Source of the DNA: an uncultured Caldilineaceae bacterium
GTDB lineage: Bacteria; Chloroflexota; Anaerolineae; Caldilineales; Caldilineaceae
Length of the DNA: 64,000 nt
Assembly (NCBI GenBank): GCA_958295915.1
Contig: OY282381.1
Location: 828,722 to 892,721, forward strand
Direction: 5' to 3'
How positions within the stretch are numbered: the first letter of the stretch is position 1; each line of letters begins with the position of its first letter. Made by a program: the position numbers and the translations under genes. Positions 51,522-60,398 of this stretch are shown in pieces. Under the pieces are notes generated by a model, which was not told where the DNA came from, searched no databases, and was given only the letters and a program-made list of their open reading frames with translations.

Positions 51522-53450
51522 ATGCGCCAAAATCGCTACGGGCATATGGTCCACGAATATATGGTCAACCGAGTGCGCCAGATCATGCAGGCAAGAGCCG
51601 AGAGATTGGGGGCGATTCAGACGCAGGCGGAGGCCCAAGCATACGTGCTGGATATCCGTTCAAAGGTGGCGCGCTGCTTCCCGGCGCTGCCCGCCAGAAC
51701 CGACCTCAAGGCGCAGAGTACGGGCGAATTGGATTGGGGAGAATTTCGGCTGGAAAAGATCGTCTATGAGAGCCGCCCCGGATTCATGGTCAGCGCCAAC
51801 TTTTACCTGCCGGCAAAAGTCGAACAGGAGCTACCCTGTGTCCTCGGGCTCTGCGGCCATGCCGAAAACGGCAAAGCCTATGCGCCTTACCAGTTCTTTG
51901 CTCAGGGTCTGGCCAGAAAGGGGTTTGCCGTCCTGATCCTGGATCCCGTCTGTCAGGGCGAAAGACGCCAGTTCTATGCCGAGGAAGGTGTATCGGAACA
52001 GGAGCCCGGACCCAGGTCGACGGTGGCCCACAATATGATCGGCAACCGGATGTCGCTGACCGGCGATTTTGTCGGCAGCTGGTTCGCCTGGGACGCTATC
52101 CGCGGTCTGGACTACCTACTGGCGCGCCCGGAGACGGACGCGAGCCGGGTCGGTGTCAGCGGCTGTTCCGGCGGCGGAACCCAGACCACGCAGGTGACAG
52201 CCCTCGATCCCCGGATCACGATGGCGGCGCCAGACTGTTATATCACCAGCTGGCTCTCCAACCTCGAAAACGAGCTGCCCGCGGACGCCGAACAGAACCC
52301 ACCCCGCGCGCTGGAATTCGGGCTGGACGAGGCGGATCTGCTCCTGGCCTATGCGCCGCGCCCCACTTTGATTTTGGCGGAAGAAAACTGCTATTTTGAC
52401 TTGCGCGGCGCGCAACAGGCTTTCGCGGATCTGAAAAAGATACACGGCCTGCTGGGCTCCCCGGACTCGGCTGAAATCAGCGTGGGCGACTTGGATCATG
52501 GCTATCACAAACATGCAAGGGAGGCGATGTATCGGTTCTTTATCAAACATGCCGGGCTGAAAGCGGCATGGCAGGAGCCGGAGATGGAGGAGATCCCAGA
52601 AGCGCAGCTCAACGCAGCCCAGGGGGAAGTGGTCAAGTTCGGCAGCAAGAAGATATTTGCCTTCACCCAAGCGCGCGCCCAGAAGATGAAAGCGCAACGG
52701 CCCCGCCTTGACCACAAGGCATTGATGGAATCGGTCAGGCGCCATCTGAAGATAGATATCCCGGAAACGCCGCCCCATTTCCGCTACTTGCGCCATAGCG
52801 GAGGTCACATCCCCGCAATCGGCAAGGGCTATCAATTCGCGGTGGAGACTGAGCCGGGCATCCAAGTCATATTGACCATGTTCGGCGACCTGGAGAACTT
52901 CTGCCGCCGGCCAGTGGGGAGCGTATCTCTTTATGTCGGCCATCTTTCGAGTGAAGAAGATTGCGCCGAGCTGCCCTGGCTGCAGCGCCGGCTTGTTGAT
53001 GGAGAACGGATTCTGGCAGCCGATCTGCGAGGCACAGGCCAGAGCTTTCCCACCACCTGCGGCTCCAGCGAACCGCTCGAACCCTATGGATCAGACTATA
53101 TGTACGCCAGCTATGGCAGCATGATGGGCGAAAGCTATCTTGGCCGACGGGTTTATGACCTGTTGCGTGCCATAGACTTCCTGGAAGACGGGGGCGCAAC
53201 GGTGAACCTGATTGGCCGAGGCGTCGGCTCTGTGCCTGCTGTATTGGCAGCCCTGCTGCACAGATCCCGGCCAGCTTGCGAGATCGTCAACTATCTGCCC
53301 AGCTACGAGCTTCTGATCGACAGGCCCTTGCATAATTGGCCCTTTTCCTGTTTGATGGAGAACTGCCTGGCCGCGTTTGATCTGCCGGATCTGTACGCAG
53401 CGCTGGGCGAACAGCTGCAAAAACGAGAGCCGTGGGGAGCTTGGCTGTGA
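51522..53450 (+). CDS. Alpha/beta hydrolase, acetyl-xylan-esterase-like, two-domain
   Basis: Cytoplasmic-looking protein of 642 aa. The first half is an acetyl esterase/dienelactone-hydrolase fold: VLGLCGHAENGKAY (oxyanion region), RVGVSGCSGGGTQTT (nucleophile Ser in GCSGG near residue 220), Asp/Glu around LILAEENCYFDL and His in DLDHGYHKHA near 330. The second half resembles another hydrolase-like domain (ERILAADLRGTGQS, VNLIGRGVGSVPAVLAAL) with Gly in place of the nucleophile Ser. It may deacetylate a sugar or oligosaccharide. The ribosome site is weak. Confidence 0.82.
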   Translation: MRQNRYGHMVHEYMVNRVRQIMQARAERLGAIQTQAEAQAYVLDIRSKVARCFPALPARTDLKAQSTGELDWGEFRLEKIVYESRPGFMVSANFYLPAKVEQELPCVLGLCGHAENGKAYAPYQFFAQGLARKGFAVLILDPVCQGERRQFYAEEGVSEQEPGPRSTVAHNMIGNRMSLTGDFVGSWFAWDAIRGLDYLLARPETDASRVGVSGCSGGGTQTTQVTALDPRITMAAPDCYITSWLSNLENELPADAEQNPPRALEFGLDEADLLLAYAPRPTLILAEENCYFDLRGAQQAFADLKKIHGLLGSPDSAEISVGDLDHGYHKHAREAMYRFFIKHAGLKAAWQEPEMEEIPEAQLNAAQGEVVKFGSKKIFAFTQARAQKMKAQRPRLDHKALMESVRRHLKIDIPETPPHFRYLRHSGGHIPAIGKGYQFAVETEPGIQVILTMFGDLENFCRRPVGSVSLYVGHLSSEEDCAELPWLQRRLVDGERILAADLRGTGQSFPTTCGSSEPLEPYGSDYMYASYGSMMGESYLGRRVYDLLRAIDFLEDGGATVNLIGRGVGSVPAVLAALLHRSRPACEIVNYLPSYELLIDRPLHNWPFSCLMENCLAAFDLPDLYAALGEQLQKREPWGAWL

Positions 53451-53514
53451 CGCCATAGCAGCCTCCGGGTTCGGTAGTATCGGATTCAGATAGCAAGGCA
53501 TAGGAGGTTTCAAC

Positions 53515-54702
53515 ATGTCCTATCGCGATGCCGCATTCCTGCGCAATCACATGCGCAGTATCATGTCGTTCTATCATCCGATCTGCATCGATACGGAGTG
53601 GGGCGGTTACATCAATCAGTTGCGCGACGATGGCTCGATTTTCGACCGCATGACGAAACATCTGGTCGGCACATGTCGCTTTGTCTACAACTATTCGTTG
53701 GCCTCTTTGGCTCTGGACGAGCCAGCATATCAGGAGGCGGCGGCACATGGAGTGCGTTTCCTGCAAGAGGCGCACCGCCAAGCCGATGGCGGCTTCGCTT
53801 GGGTGTTGCAGGGGCGCGCGCTGGAAGACGGCACGCGTCACTGCTATGGGCACGCCTTTGCGCTGCTGGCGGCGGCCGGCGCGGCCAAAGCCGACATCGA
53901 CGGCGCGTCCGCGCTTGCCTCGGACGTCTACAACCTGCTGGAAGCCCGCTTCTGGGAGCCGGACGCGCAGCTCTACGTGGATGAGATCAAGGCCGGCGAC
54001 TGGAATGCAATCGAGCCGTATCGCGGCCAGAACGCCAATATGCACATGTGCGAAGCTATGCTGTCGGCCTACGAGGCCACCGGCGAAGCAAAGTATCTGG
54101 AGCGTGCCCATCTGCTGGCGCAGCGCATCTGCGTCGATCTGGCCGACAAAGCGGACGGCCTGGTTTGGGAACACTACCGTACCGATTGGAGCCATGATTG
54201 GGATTACAACAAGGACGATCCCCAGAACCTGTTCAAACCCTACGGCTACCTGCCGGGCCACTTCACGGAGTGGGCCAAGCTGCTGCTGATCCTCGAACGG
54301 TATCGCCCCGAAGCCTGGATGTTGGCGCGCGCCCGCGCCCTCTTCGATGTCGCGCTGGAGAAGAGTTGGGATGAGGAACGCGGGGGCATGCAGTACACGT
54401 TTGCGCCGGATGGGCGCATCCTGGACAGGGATCGCTACTACTGGGCGCTGTCCGAAACCTTCGCCGCAGCAGCCCTCCTGGCGCTCAGAACCGGCGATGC
54501 CCGTTACTGGGACTGGTACGACAGGGCCTGGGAATTCTGCGATCGACATTTTGTCGATCATGAGTACGGCGGATGGTATCGCATCTTGAACGCGGACAAT
54601 CAGAAATACGACGATCTGAAAAGCCCAGCCTCCAAAACGGATTACCATCCGTTGGCGGCCTGCTATGAGACGTTGGAGGCCATGCGTCATGCGGCCCAAT
54701 GA
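53515..54702 (+). CDS. AGE-family sugar epimerase/isomerase
   Basis: N-acylglucosamine-2-epimerase/mannose-isomerase family protein of 395 aa with an (alpha/alpha)6 barrel. Motifs: PYRGQNANMHMCEAML near residue 170, LPGHFTEWAKLLLI near 246 and ASKTDYHPLAACYETL near the C terminus; catalytic His are expected in these. It interconverts C2-epimeric or aldose/ketose sugars. Start ATG with AGGAGG. It lies between the esterase and a PhyH oxygenase. Confidence 0.92.
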   Translation: MSYRDAAFLRNHMRSIMSFYHPICIDTEWGGYINQLRDDGSIFDRMTKHLVGTCRFVYNYSLASLALDEPAYQEAAAHGVRFLQEAHRQADGGFAWVLQGRALEDGTRHCYGHAFALLAAAGAAKADIDGASALASDVYNLLEARFWEPDAQLYVDEIKAGDWNAIEPYRGQNANMHMCEAMLSAYEATGEAKYLERAHLLAQRICVDLADKADGLVWEHYRTDWSHDWDYNKDDPQNLFKPYGYLPGHFTEWAKLLLILERYRPEAWMLARARALFDVALEKSWDEERGGMQYTFAPDGRILDRDRYYWALSETFAAAALLALRTGDARYWDWYDRAWEFCDRHFVDHEYGGWYRILNADNQKYDDLKSPASKTDYHPLAACYETLEAMRHAAQ

Positions 54703-54736
54703 TATCGCATTTAGGCGATCATAAGGAGGCTTCGGT

Positions 54737-55552
54737 ATGAAAGTTGATGAGATTGTTTTTTCCCAGGAGCGCTATCAGACCGATGGCTTTTATATCTGCC
54801 CGCAGCCGGTGATCCCAAGGGATGTCGTTGGCCGGGCCGTAGCGGGCATGGACGCGGTGCGAGCGGGTGACTATGACACGGGCGTCCCGCCGCGGCCCTC
54901 TTACTGGAAGCCTGGCGACGACCCCAACGCGCTCTGCAAGATCGAGATGCCGCAGATCGCCAGCCGCGCGATTATGGAGCTCGTATCTCATCCGGCGTTG
55001 GGAGCAAAGGCGGCGGAAGTCACCGGCGCCAACGCAGTTCAGGTGTGGTGGGTGCAACTGCTCTATAAGCCGCCGACCGTCGCCGGTCAGCAGATCCGCG
55101 CCAATGTTGGCTGGCATCAGGACTACCGCTACTGGGGCATCTGGGAAGAGGATAGCGAGCTATTCACAGCCTGGGTTGCGCTGAGCGATGTCACCGACGT
55201 CTCTGGCCCGATGCACTTCGTAGTTGGCTCACACAGGTGGGGCTTGTCGACCGAGGGAGACTTTTCCTCCCAGGAGTACGAAGCCCAGCGGGACGCGATC
55301 CGGATGGCTTACAATCAGGAATGGCGGGAGGCGCCTGCCATATTGCCCCCAGGCAGCGCCAGCTTCCACCAGAAGCTGACCTTCCATGGCAGCGGGCCCA
55401 ACCTGTCATCCCATCCCCGACGCAGTTTTGCCATTCATATGCGCACAGAAAGATCGCGCCCCAAAGGGGATGCGCGCCAAGGTCTGACCGCATTCATTGA
55501 CGACCCAGCATACTGTCCCGTTATTTTCGGGGACGCCGGGGATCTGGGCTAA
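54737..55552 (+). CDS. Phytanoyl-CoA dioxygenase (PhyH) family protein
   Basis: Fe(II)/2-oxoglutarate oxygenase of 271 aa. Metal triad: His and Asp in VGWHQDYRYWG near residue 126, and the distal His in LTFHGSGPNLSSHPRR near 217. The 2-oxoglutarate-binding Arg is in RRSFAIHMRTE. The jelly-roll strand LFTAWVALSDV is typical. It has a second PhyH homologue at 56834. It may hydroxylate or demethylate a small molecule in this catabolic cluster; the substrate is unknown. Confidence 0.9.
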   Translation: MKVDEIVFSQERYQTDGFYICPQPVIPRDVVGRAVAGMDAVRAGDYDTGVPPRPSYWKPGDDPNALCKIEMPQIASRAIMELVSHPALGAKAAEVTGANAVQVWWVQLLYKPPTVAGQQIRANVGWHQDYRYWGIWEEDSELFTAWVALSDVTDVSGPMHFVVGSHRWGLSTEGDFSSQEYEAQRDAIRMAYNQEWREAPAILPPGSASFHQKLTFHGSGPNLSSHPRRSFAIHMRTERSRPKGDARQGLTAFIDDPAYCPVIFGDAGDLG

Positions 55553-55580
55553 GAGGAGAGATTGGGCTAAGAGGAGAGAT
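55545..55580 (+). repeat. Exact 18-bp tandem duplication carrying a ribosome binding site
   Basis: TGGGCTAAGAGGAGAGAT at 55545-55562 is repeated exactly at 55563-55580. The first copy contains the PhyH stop codon. The second places AGAGGAGAGA just upstream of the aminotransferase ATG at 55586. Confidence 0.92.
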
Positions 55581-55585
55581 AGAGT

Positions 55586-56791
55586 ATGCCAGTCAAACCA
55601 TACAACATCGAGCAATCAAGAGCGCTGCTCAAGCGCTCCGACGAGCTGATCGTGCGCGGCTGCCAGGGGCATAAACGCAGCCATGAGATGCTGGCGCTGG
55701 GCTATCCGGTGTTTACGCAACGCGCGGCCGGCGCCCGCTTCTGGGATGTGGACGGCAACGAGTATCTGGATTATCTGATGAGCTTCGGCCCCATCCTGCT
55801 CGGCTATAACGATCCCGTTGTCAACGCAGCCGTACAACGGCAGATGCAGGAAGGCGCTATCTACAGCACGGCGCATCCCAAGGAGCTGGAGGTTGCGGAG
55901 ATGTTGATCGAGCTGATCCCGGCTGTAGAGATGCTGGGTTTTCTCATAGGCGGCAGCGCGGCCACATCGGCGGCTGTACGGCTGGCGCGGGCGTACACCG
56001 GCCGCGACAAGGTCATTCGTAGCGGCTACCATGGCTGGCATGATTGGGCGCGACCGGAGGATGAGGGCGCGCCGGCCATCATCGCTCCGCTCACCCTCGA
56101 AGTGCCCTACGGCGATCTCGATGCGCTGGAAGAGTGCTTCAAACAGCGCGACAACCAGATTGCCTGTGTGATCATGGAGACCATCCGCGGCGATGGGCCG
56201 CCGGCAGGCTTTCTGCAAGGCTGCGTGGACATGGCCCATAGGTACGGCGCGCTCTGTATCTTCGACGAGATCAAGGTCGGTTTTCGGGTGGCGTTTGGCG
56301 GGGCCGGCGAGTACTACGGCGTCACACCCGATCTGACGACCTTCGGCAAGGCCTGCTGCAATGGGTACCCCGGCAGTTTCGTGGCCGGCCGCAAGGAAAT
56401 CCTTGGCTCGCAGCAGTGCCAATCCACCTGGATGGCGGCGACGTTCCATTGCGATCTTCCCAGCCTGGTGAGCATCGAGACGGTCATCAACGAGATGAAG
56501 CGCCGCGATGGCATCGCCTATCAGTGGAAGATCGGAAACCGTCTGATCGAGGGCGTGAACGGGGTATGCGAGAAGGCCGGCCTCGGCTACCGGCTGACGG
56601 GCACAGGGCCTATGCCCACGCCGGTCATGGAGAGCGAGGATAAAGACCGTTGCATCGCTATGCTCCAGGGGTGCCTGGCACGCGGTTTTTACTTGCATCC
56701 CTCCCACCCGATGTTCCTCTCGCTCTCCCACACCGAGGAAGATATCGAGAACACGATCGCGGCGGTCCAAGAATCCATTGCGGATCTGTAG
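55586..56791 (+). CDS. Class-III aminotransferase, glutamate-1-semialdehyde-aminomutase-like
   Basis: PLP enzyme of 401 aa. Motifs: AAGARFWDVDGNEYLDYL, GGSAATSAAVRLARAYTGRD (Ala replaces the usual Glu of GSEAT), SGYHGWHDW, CIFDEIKVGFR (Asp binding the PLP nitrogen) and the Schiff-base Lys in TTFGKACCNGYPG near residue 258. In heme synthesis the gene would have haem neighbours; here sugar enzymes and oxygenases suggest a transaminase or aminomutase in carbohydrate or amino-sugar catabolism. Confidence 0.9.
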   Translation: MPVKPYNIEQSRALLKRSDELIVRGCQGHKRSHEMLALGYPVFTQRAAGARFWDVDGNEYLDYLMSFGPILLGYNDPVVNAAVQRQMQEGAIYSTAHPKELEVAEMLIELIPAVEMLGFLIGGSAATSAAVRLARAYTGRDKVIRSGYHGWHDWARPEDEGAPAIIAPLTLEVPYGDLDALEECFKQRDNQIACVIMETIRGDGPPAGFLQGCVDMAHRYGALCIFDEIKVGFRVAFGGAGEYYGVTPDLTTFGKACCNGYPGSFVAGRKEILGSQQCQSTWMAATFHCDLPSLVSIETVINEMKRRDGIAYQWKIGNRLIEGVNGVCEKAGLGYRLTGTGPMPTPVMESEDKDRCIAMLQGCLARGFYLHPSHPMFLSLSHTEEDIENTIAAVQESIADL

Positions 56792-56802
56792 CGGCGCGCC
56801 AG

Positions 56803-56831
56803 TGGCTAGTGGTCAGAGACAAGGAAACAGC
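56803..56831 (+). repeat. Family B repeat before the second PhyH gene
   Basis: CAGTGGCTAGTGGTCAGAG lies in the 42-nt gap and runs up to the AAGGAAA ribosome site. Confidence 0.6.
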
Positions 56832-56833
56832 CA

Positions 56834-57736
56834 GTGAGCAAACGCATCGAAGTACCCAAGATCGTGGATCAGGAACAGGTCGCCTTCTATGTAGACAACG
56901 GCTATCTGGCCGTGCCCGACCTACTCGGCGCGGATGAGTTGACCGATCTGAAGCAGGATATCATCAAGGTGGCGCGCGGTGGATATCCCAATCAGACGAT
57001 CCAGCCGGTCCCGGCCCACCTCAGCGACGAACAGGTTCTTTCCCGGATATTGGCTATCCATCAGCCCCACTACGTAAGTCCGGTCATGGAGAAATATACC
57101 CGACGCCCCAAGATCAGCGGCGTGTTGAGTCAGATCGCGGGCGCGCATCTGGCGCACTGGTCGGGCAATGTCAAATGCATGCAGTCGATGCTCTTCATCA
57201 AACCGCCGGGCTACCAGGGTCAATCCTGGCATCAGGACGAAAACTACATTCCCACGCGGGATCGGTCTCTGATCGGCGCCTGGATCGCCATAGACGATGC
57301 CTATGTGGAAAACGGCTGTATGTGGGTGATTCCGGGGTCACAGCGGCCGGGCTATCTCTATCCCACCAAGAAGCATGGAAACCCTGACGAGTTCGACACC
57401 CATGACGACATGGCCTATGGATTCGATGAGTCGCCCCAGATCCCGGTCGAGGTCAAAGCCGGCGGCGTTGTCTTTTTTAACGGTTATCTGCTCCACCAAT
57501 CACGTAAGAACCGCACGCAGTCCCACTATCGGCGGGTGCTGGTCAACCACTATCTGAGCAGCGAGTCCCTGCTCCCTTGGGTAAAGACAGAGGGCGGTCA
57601 GCCGGTGGCGCGCGCCGATGTGCGCCGGGTCATTCCGGTGGCCGGCATCGATCCATATGCCTGGAAAGGCTATGAACAACAACCCCCCGCTGACACCAAG
57701 CTCTATATTCGCCAGGCAACGTTTGACAAAAAATGA
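56834..57736 (+). CDS. Phytanoyl-CoA dioxygenase (PhyH) family protein
   Basis: Fe(II)/2-oxoglutarate oxygenase of 300 aa. His and Asp are in QSWHQDENYIPTRD near residue 134, the distal His in LLHQSRKNRTQ near 223 and the Arg in RRVLVNHY. CMWVIPGSQRPGYLYP is the family's typical strand. Start GTG with AAGGAAA upstream. Diverged from the homologue at 54737, so the two probably do different steps. The 64-nt gap after it holds CT-rich low-complexity sequence. Confidence 0.9.
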   Translation: MSKRIEVPKIVDQEQVAFYVDNGYLAVPDLLGADELTDLKQDIIKVARGGYPNQTIQPVPAHLSDEQVLSRILAIHQPHYVSPVMEKYTRRPKISGVLSQIAGAHLAHWSGNVKCMQSMLFIKPPGYQGQSWHQDENYIPTRDRSLIGAWIAIDDAYVENGCMWVIPGSQRPGYLYPTKKHGNPDEFDTHDDMAYGFDESPQIPVEVKAGGVVFFNGYLLHQSRKNRTQSHYRRVLVNHYLSSESLLPWVKTEGGQPVARADVRRVIPVAGIDPYAWKGYEQQPPADTKLYIRQATFDKK

Positions 57737-57800
57737 GAACAGAGAACCCCCTCTCACTTCTCTCTCCTTCTCACTCTTTCTCGTCGGAGGTGAAGTTTTT

Positions 57801-59117
57801 ATGGATGTCCAGACAGCGGCAGTCCCAAGTTGTCGCCTTGATCAGATCGACTTTCACGGCTGGCAGGCCATCAAGCTGAGCAACGGTCTGGTGGAATTGG
57901 TGGCCGTGCCCGACATCGGTGGGCGCATAATGGCCTTCAATCTGGGATCCTATCCCTATCTGTGGATCGATCGTAATCTGGCGGGGAAACTCTTCTCAGC
58001 CGAGGAGAACCAGGGCGATGGCAGCATAGCGGCCTGGAAGAACTATGGCGGGGACAAGACCTGGCCGGCCCCCCAGGGCTGGACGCGCGCGGATCAATGG
58101 CGCGGCCCGCCGGATCCTGTCCTCGATACGGGACGCTATCAGCTCGAAACAGTAGATGCCCCCGGCGGCGCGGCAACTATCCTCATGCGCAGTCCGCCAG
58201 ACCAGCGCACCGGCATCCAGATTACGCGCCAGTGTACGCTGCATCCGGGAGCAGCCCACGTCAGCCTTCACCTGGAGATGAAAAACATCTCTGAACAAGA
58301 GCGTTTCTGGAGTATATGGGATGTGGTGCAGGTGGATGCCACCCGCCAGGACGCCAGCGGCCAGGAGACCCACAATGATCAGGCCTGGCTCTACATCCCG
58401 ACCAATCCCAACAGCAAGTTCGCCCGCGCTTACAACGTTATGTTCGGGGCAGAAGACAACCCTGAATGGCAGCGCGATGTGCGGCCCAATCTGTTGGGCG
58501 CACAGTACCAATACCGCTTGGGCAAAATCGGCGTTGATTCGCCGGCCGGGTGGGTGGCCTTCGTCAACCAAGAGAGGAATTTCGCCTTCTGCCAGCGCTT
58601 TCCCTATTGGCCCGACGAGACCTACCCGGATGGGGGCGCCTCAGTTGAATGCTGGACCACAGGACACGGCGAGAGCGTGGGCGGGCTGGATTTCGGCCAA
58701 CTGAAACTCTATCACCTGGAAGCCGAAATTCTGGGGCCCCTGCGCAGGATGGCGCCCGGCGACACGCAGAGCCTGGACATCGACTGGCACGTCGCTCGCT
58801 GTCCAGGCCCCATCGTCAATGTGACACCCGCAGGCTGTTGTCACCAACCTTTGCAGGCAGAACCTATCGACACCAGCTTTCGTCTGAGCGGCGTTTTTGG
58901 GGTATTTTTTGTGGGAGACGTTCAACTCGTCTGGTTGGATGACGAGGATGGCGACCTGGCGGCTGAAACGCTGGCGCCGGCCAATCCCCTCGATGTGCTG
59001 ACAATCGATGTCGTGCGCAACGCGCCGCACAGAGCCAGCTCGGTACAGTTGCGCGTCAGAGACAGACAGGGGCAACCGCTCGCTTCTCTCGACCGCTGTC
59101 CCATCAGGAACACATAG
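57801..59117 (+). CDS. DUF4380 (aldose-epimerase-like) protein
   Basis: Protein of 438 aa. The N-terminal segment LSNGLVELVAVPDIGGRIM with LGSYPYLWID, and NYGGDKTWPAPQGWTRADQW, are typical of DUF4380, a beta-sandwich related to galactose mutarotases. No clear signal peptide. ATG 57801 follows GGAGGTGA; the frame from 57618 lies in the PhyH gene. It may bind or epimerise sugar, or act as an oligosaccharide lyase-like fold; not established. Confidence 0.85.
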   Translation: MDVQTAAVPSCRLDQIDFHGWQAIKLSNGLVELVAVPDIGGRIMAFNLGSYPYLWIDRNLAGKLFSAEENQGDGSIAAWKNYGGDKTWPAPQGWTRADQWRGPPDPVLDTGRYQLETVDAPGGAATILMRSPPDQRTGIQITRQCTLHPGAAHVSLHLEMKNISEQERFWSIWDVVQVDATRQDASGQETHNDQAWLYIPTNPNSKFARAYNVMFGAEDNPEWQRDVRPNLLGAQYQYRLGKIGVDSPAGWVAFVNQERNFAFCQRFPYWPDETYPDGGASVECWTTGHGESVGGLDFGQLKLYHLEAEILGPLRRMAPGDTQSLDIDWHVARCPGPIVNVTPAGCCHQPLQAEPIDTSFRLSGVFGVFFVGDVQLVWLDDEDGDLAAETLAPANPLDVLTIDVVRNAPHRASSVQLRVRDRQGQPLASLDRCPIRNT

Positions 59118-59131
59118 AAGGATTGAACGCG

Positions 59132-60349
59132 ATGGAATGCCTCAAACCATATAGCCATGTACGCGGTTTCAACTACGTGCCCAGCACGGCTGTCAACGAT
59201 ATCGCCTTCTGGCGCGACTACGATGAAGCGTTGGTCGAACGGGAGTTGACCTATGCCCAGCGTTTGGGGCTGAACAGCGTGCGCCCCTTCCTGGCCTACG
59301 TCGTCTATGAGCATGAGCCCAAGGTTTTTCTGTCCCGGCTCCGACACTTTACGCGCGCGGCCCACGAGCGGGGGATCAGCGTTATGCCGGTGGTCTGGGA
59401 CTCCTGTTTCGATGATACGCTACCCACCTATGGAACCACGGAGAACAAGTGGATTCCCAATCCGGGCGTCCAGCGGCTGGGGCCCGACTTTTGGCCGGCT
59501 GGCGAACAGTACTGCCGCGATCTGGTGCAGACCCTTGGGCCGGAGCCCGGCCTGGCCATGTGGGACATCATGAACGAGCCGATGATCACCCAGTGGGTGC
59601 GAGAAGATGCCCCCGAACGGGCCGAGCGCATCCGCACGATCTGGAACTTTGTGCGCCATTTCTGCCGGGTCATAAAAGAGCTTGACAGTGAACGCCCCAT
59701 TACCGTGGGCGTAGCCTATGCCAAAAACCTGGCGCAAGTCGGAGCAGATGTCGATGCGCTCTCCTTTCACGACTACAGGCCCACCCGGTCCGCCATCCGC
59801 GCCCATATCGACGAAGGCATCCAGCTGGCGAATGCGTATCAGAAGCCGCTCTTTATCTCGGAGTTGGCCTGTCTGGCGCGGGCCAACCCGTATGATGTTA
59901 CCCTGGAAATCTGCCAGGAAGTTGGTATCGGCTGGTATCTGTGGGAGCTGATGATCGGCGTGAGCCGCTGGCGAGACATCCACGGCGTTGTCTACCCTGA
60001 CGGCACGGTGCGCGATCCCAGCATTGTGGCGGCCATCCGTGGCTTCTTCCGCCGACGCGGGGAGGGTAGAATTGCGCCCCATGTGGACAAAGAAGGCGCC
60101 GCGAGCCGCGCCCTCGCCCAGGCCAAAGCGTGGCTCGGCACAGCCAACGCCGACTACGCAGAGGGGGTCAGCGCGCTGGAAACCATAGCCAACCTGCTGG
60201 AAAGCGGCGAGCTCGCGCCGATGAACGATCTGCCCAGCGCAAAGGCCCTGGCGCTGACAGAGGAGAACGCGCCCAATCGAACCGAATTGTGCCGCTTGAT
60301 GGTGTTGTGGAGCGAGAGATTAGCGCGCCACTGTGATCGAATCCAGTAG
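59132..60349 (+). CDS. Glycoside hydrolase, clan GH-A (GH5/GH2-like)
   Basis: TIM-barrel glycosidase of 405 aa without a signal peptide, so intracellular. The acid/base Glu is in AMWDIMNEPMITQW near residue 155, the nucleophile Glu in LFISELACLARAN near 248, and SFHDYRPT lies between, as in retaining GH-A enzymes. The C-terminal ~80 residues are helical and family-atypical. ATG 59132 is preceded by AAGGA; a TTG at 59123 is less likely. Probably hydrolyses an imported disaccharide or glycoside. Confidence 0.87.
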   Translation: MECLKPYSHVRGFNYVPSTAVNDIAFWRDYDEALVERELTYAQRLGLNSVRPFLAYVVYEHEPKVFLSRLRHFTRAAHERGISVMPVVWDSCFDDTLPTYGTTENKWIPNPGVQRLGPDFWPAGEQYCRDLVQTLGPEPGLAMWDIMNEPMITQWVREDAPERAERIRTIWNFVRHFCRVIKELDSERPITVGVAYAKNLAQVGADVDALSFHDYRPTRSAIRAHIDEGIQLANAYQKPLFISELACLARANPYDVTLEICQEVGIGWYLWELMIGVSRWRDIHGVVYPDGTVRDPSIVAAIRGFFRRRGEGRIAPHVDKEGAASRALAQAKAWLGTANADYAEGVSALETIANLLESGELAPMNDLPSAKALALTEENAPNRTELCRLMVLWSERLARHCDRIQ

Positions 60350-60398
60350 GTGGCGCCCGGGCCTGGCGCAGGGAAGGAACCAACAAAGGAAATGAATC

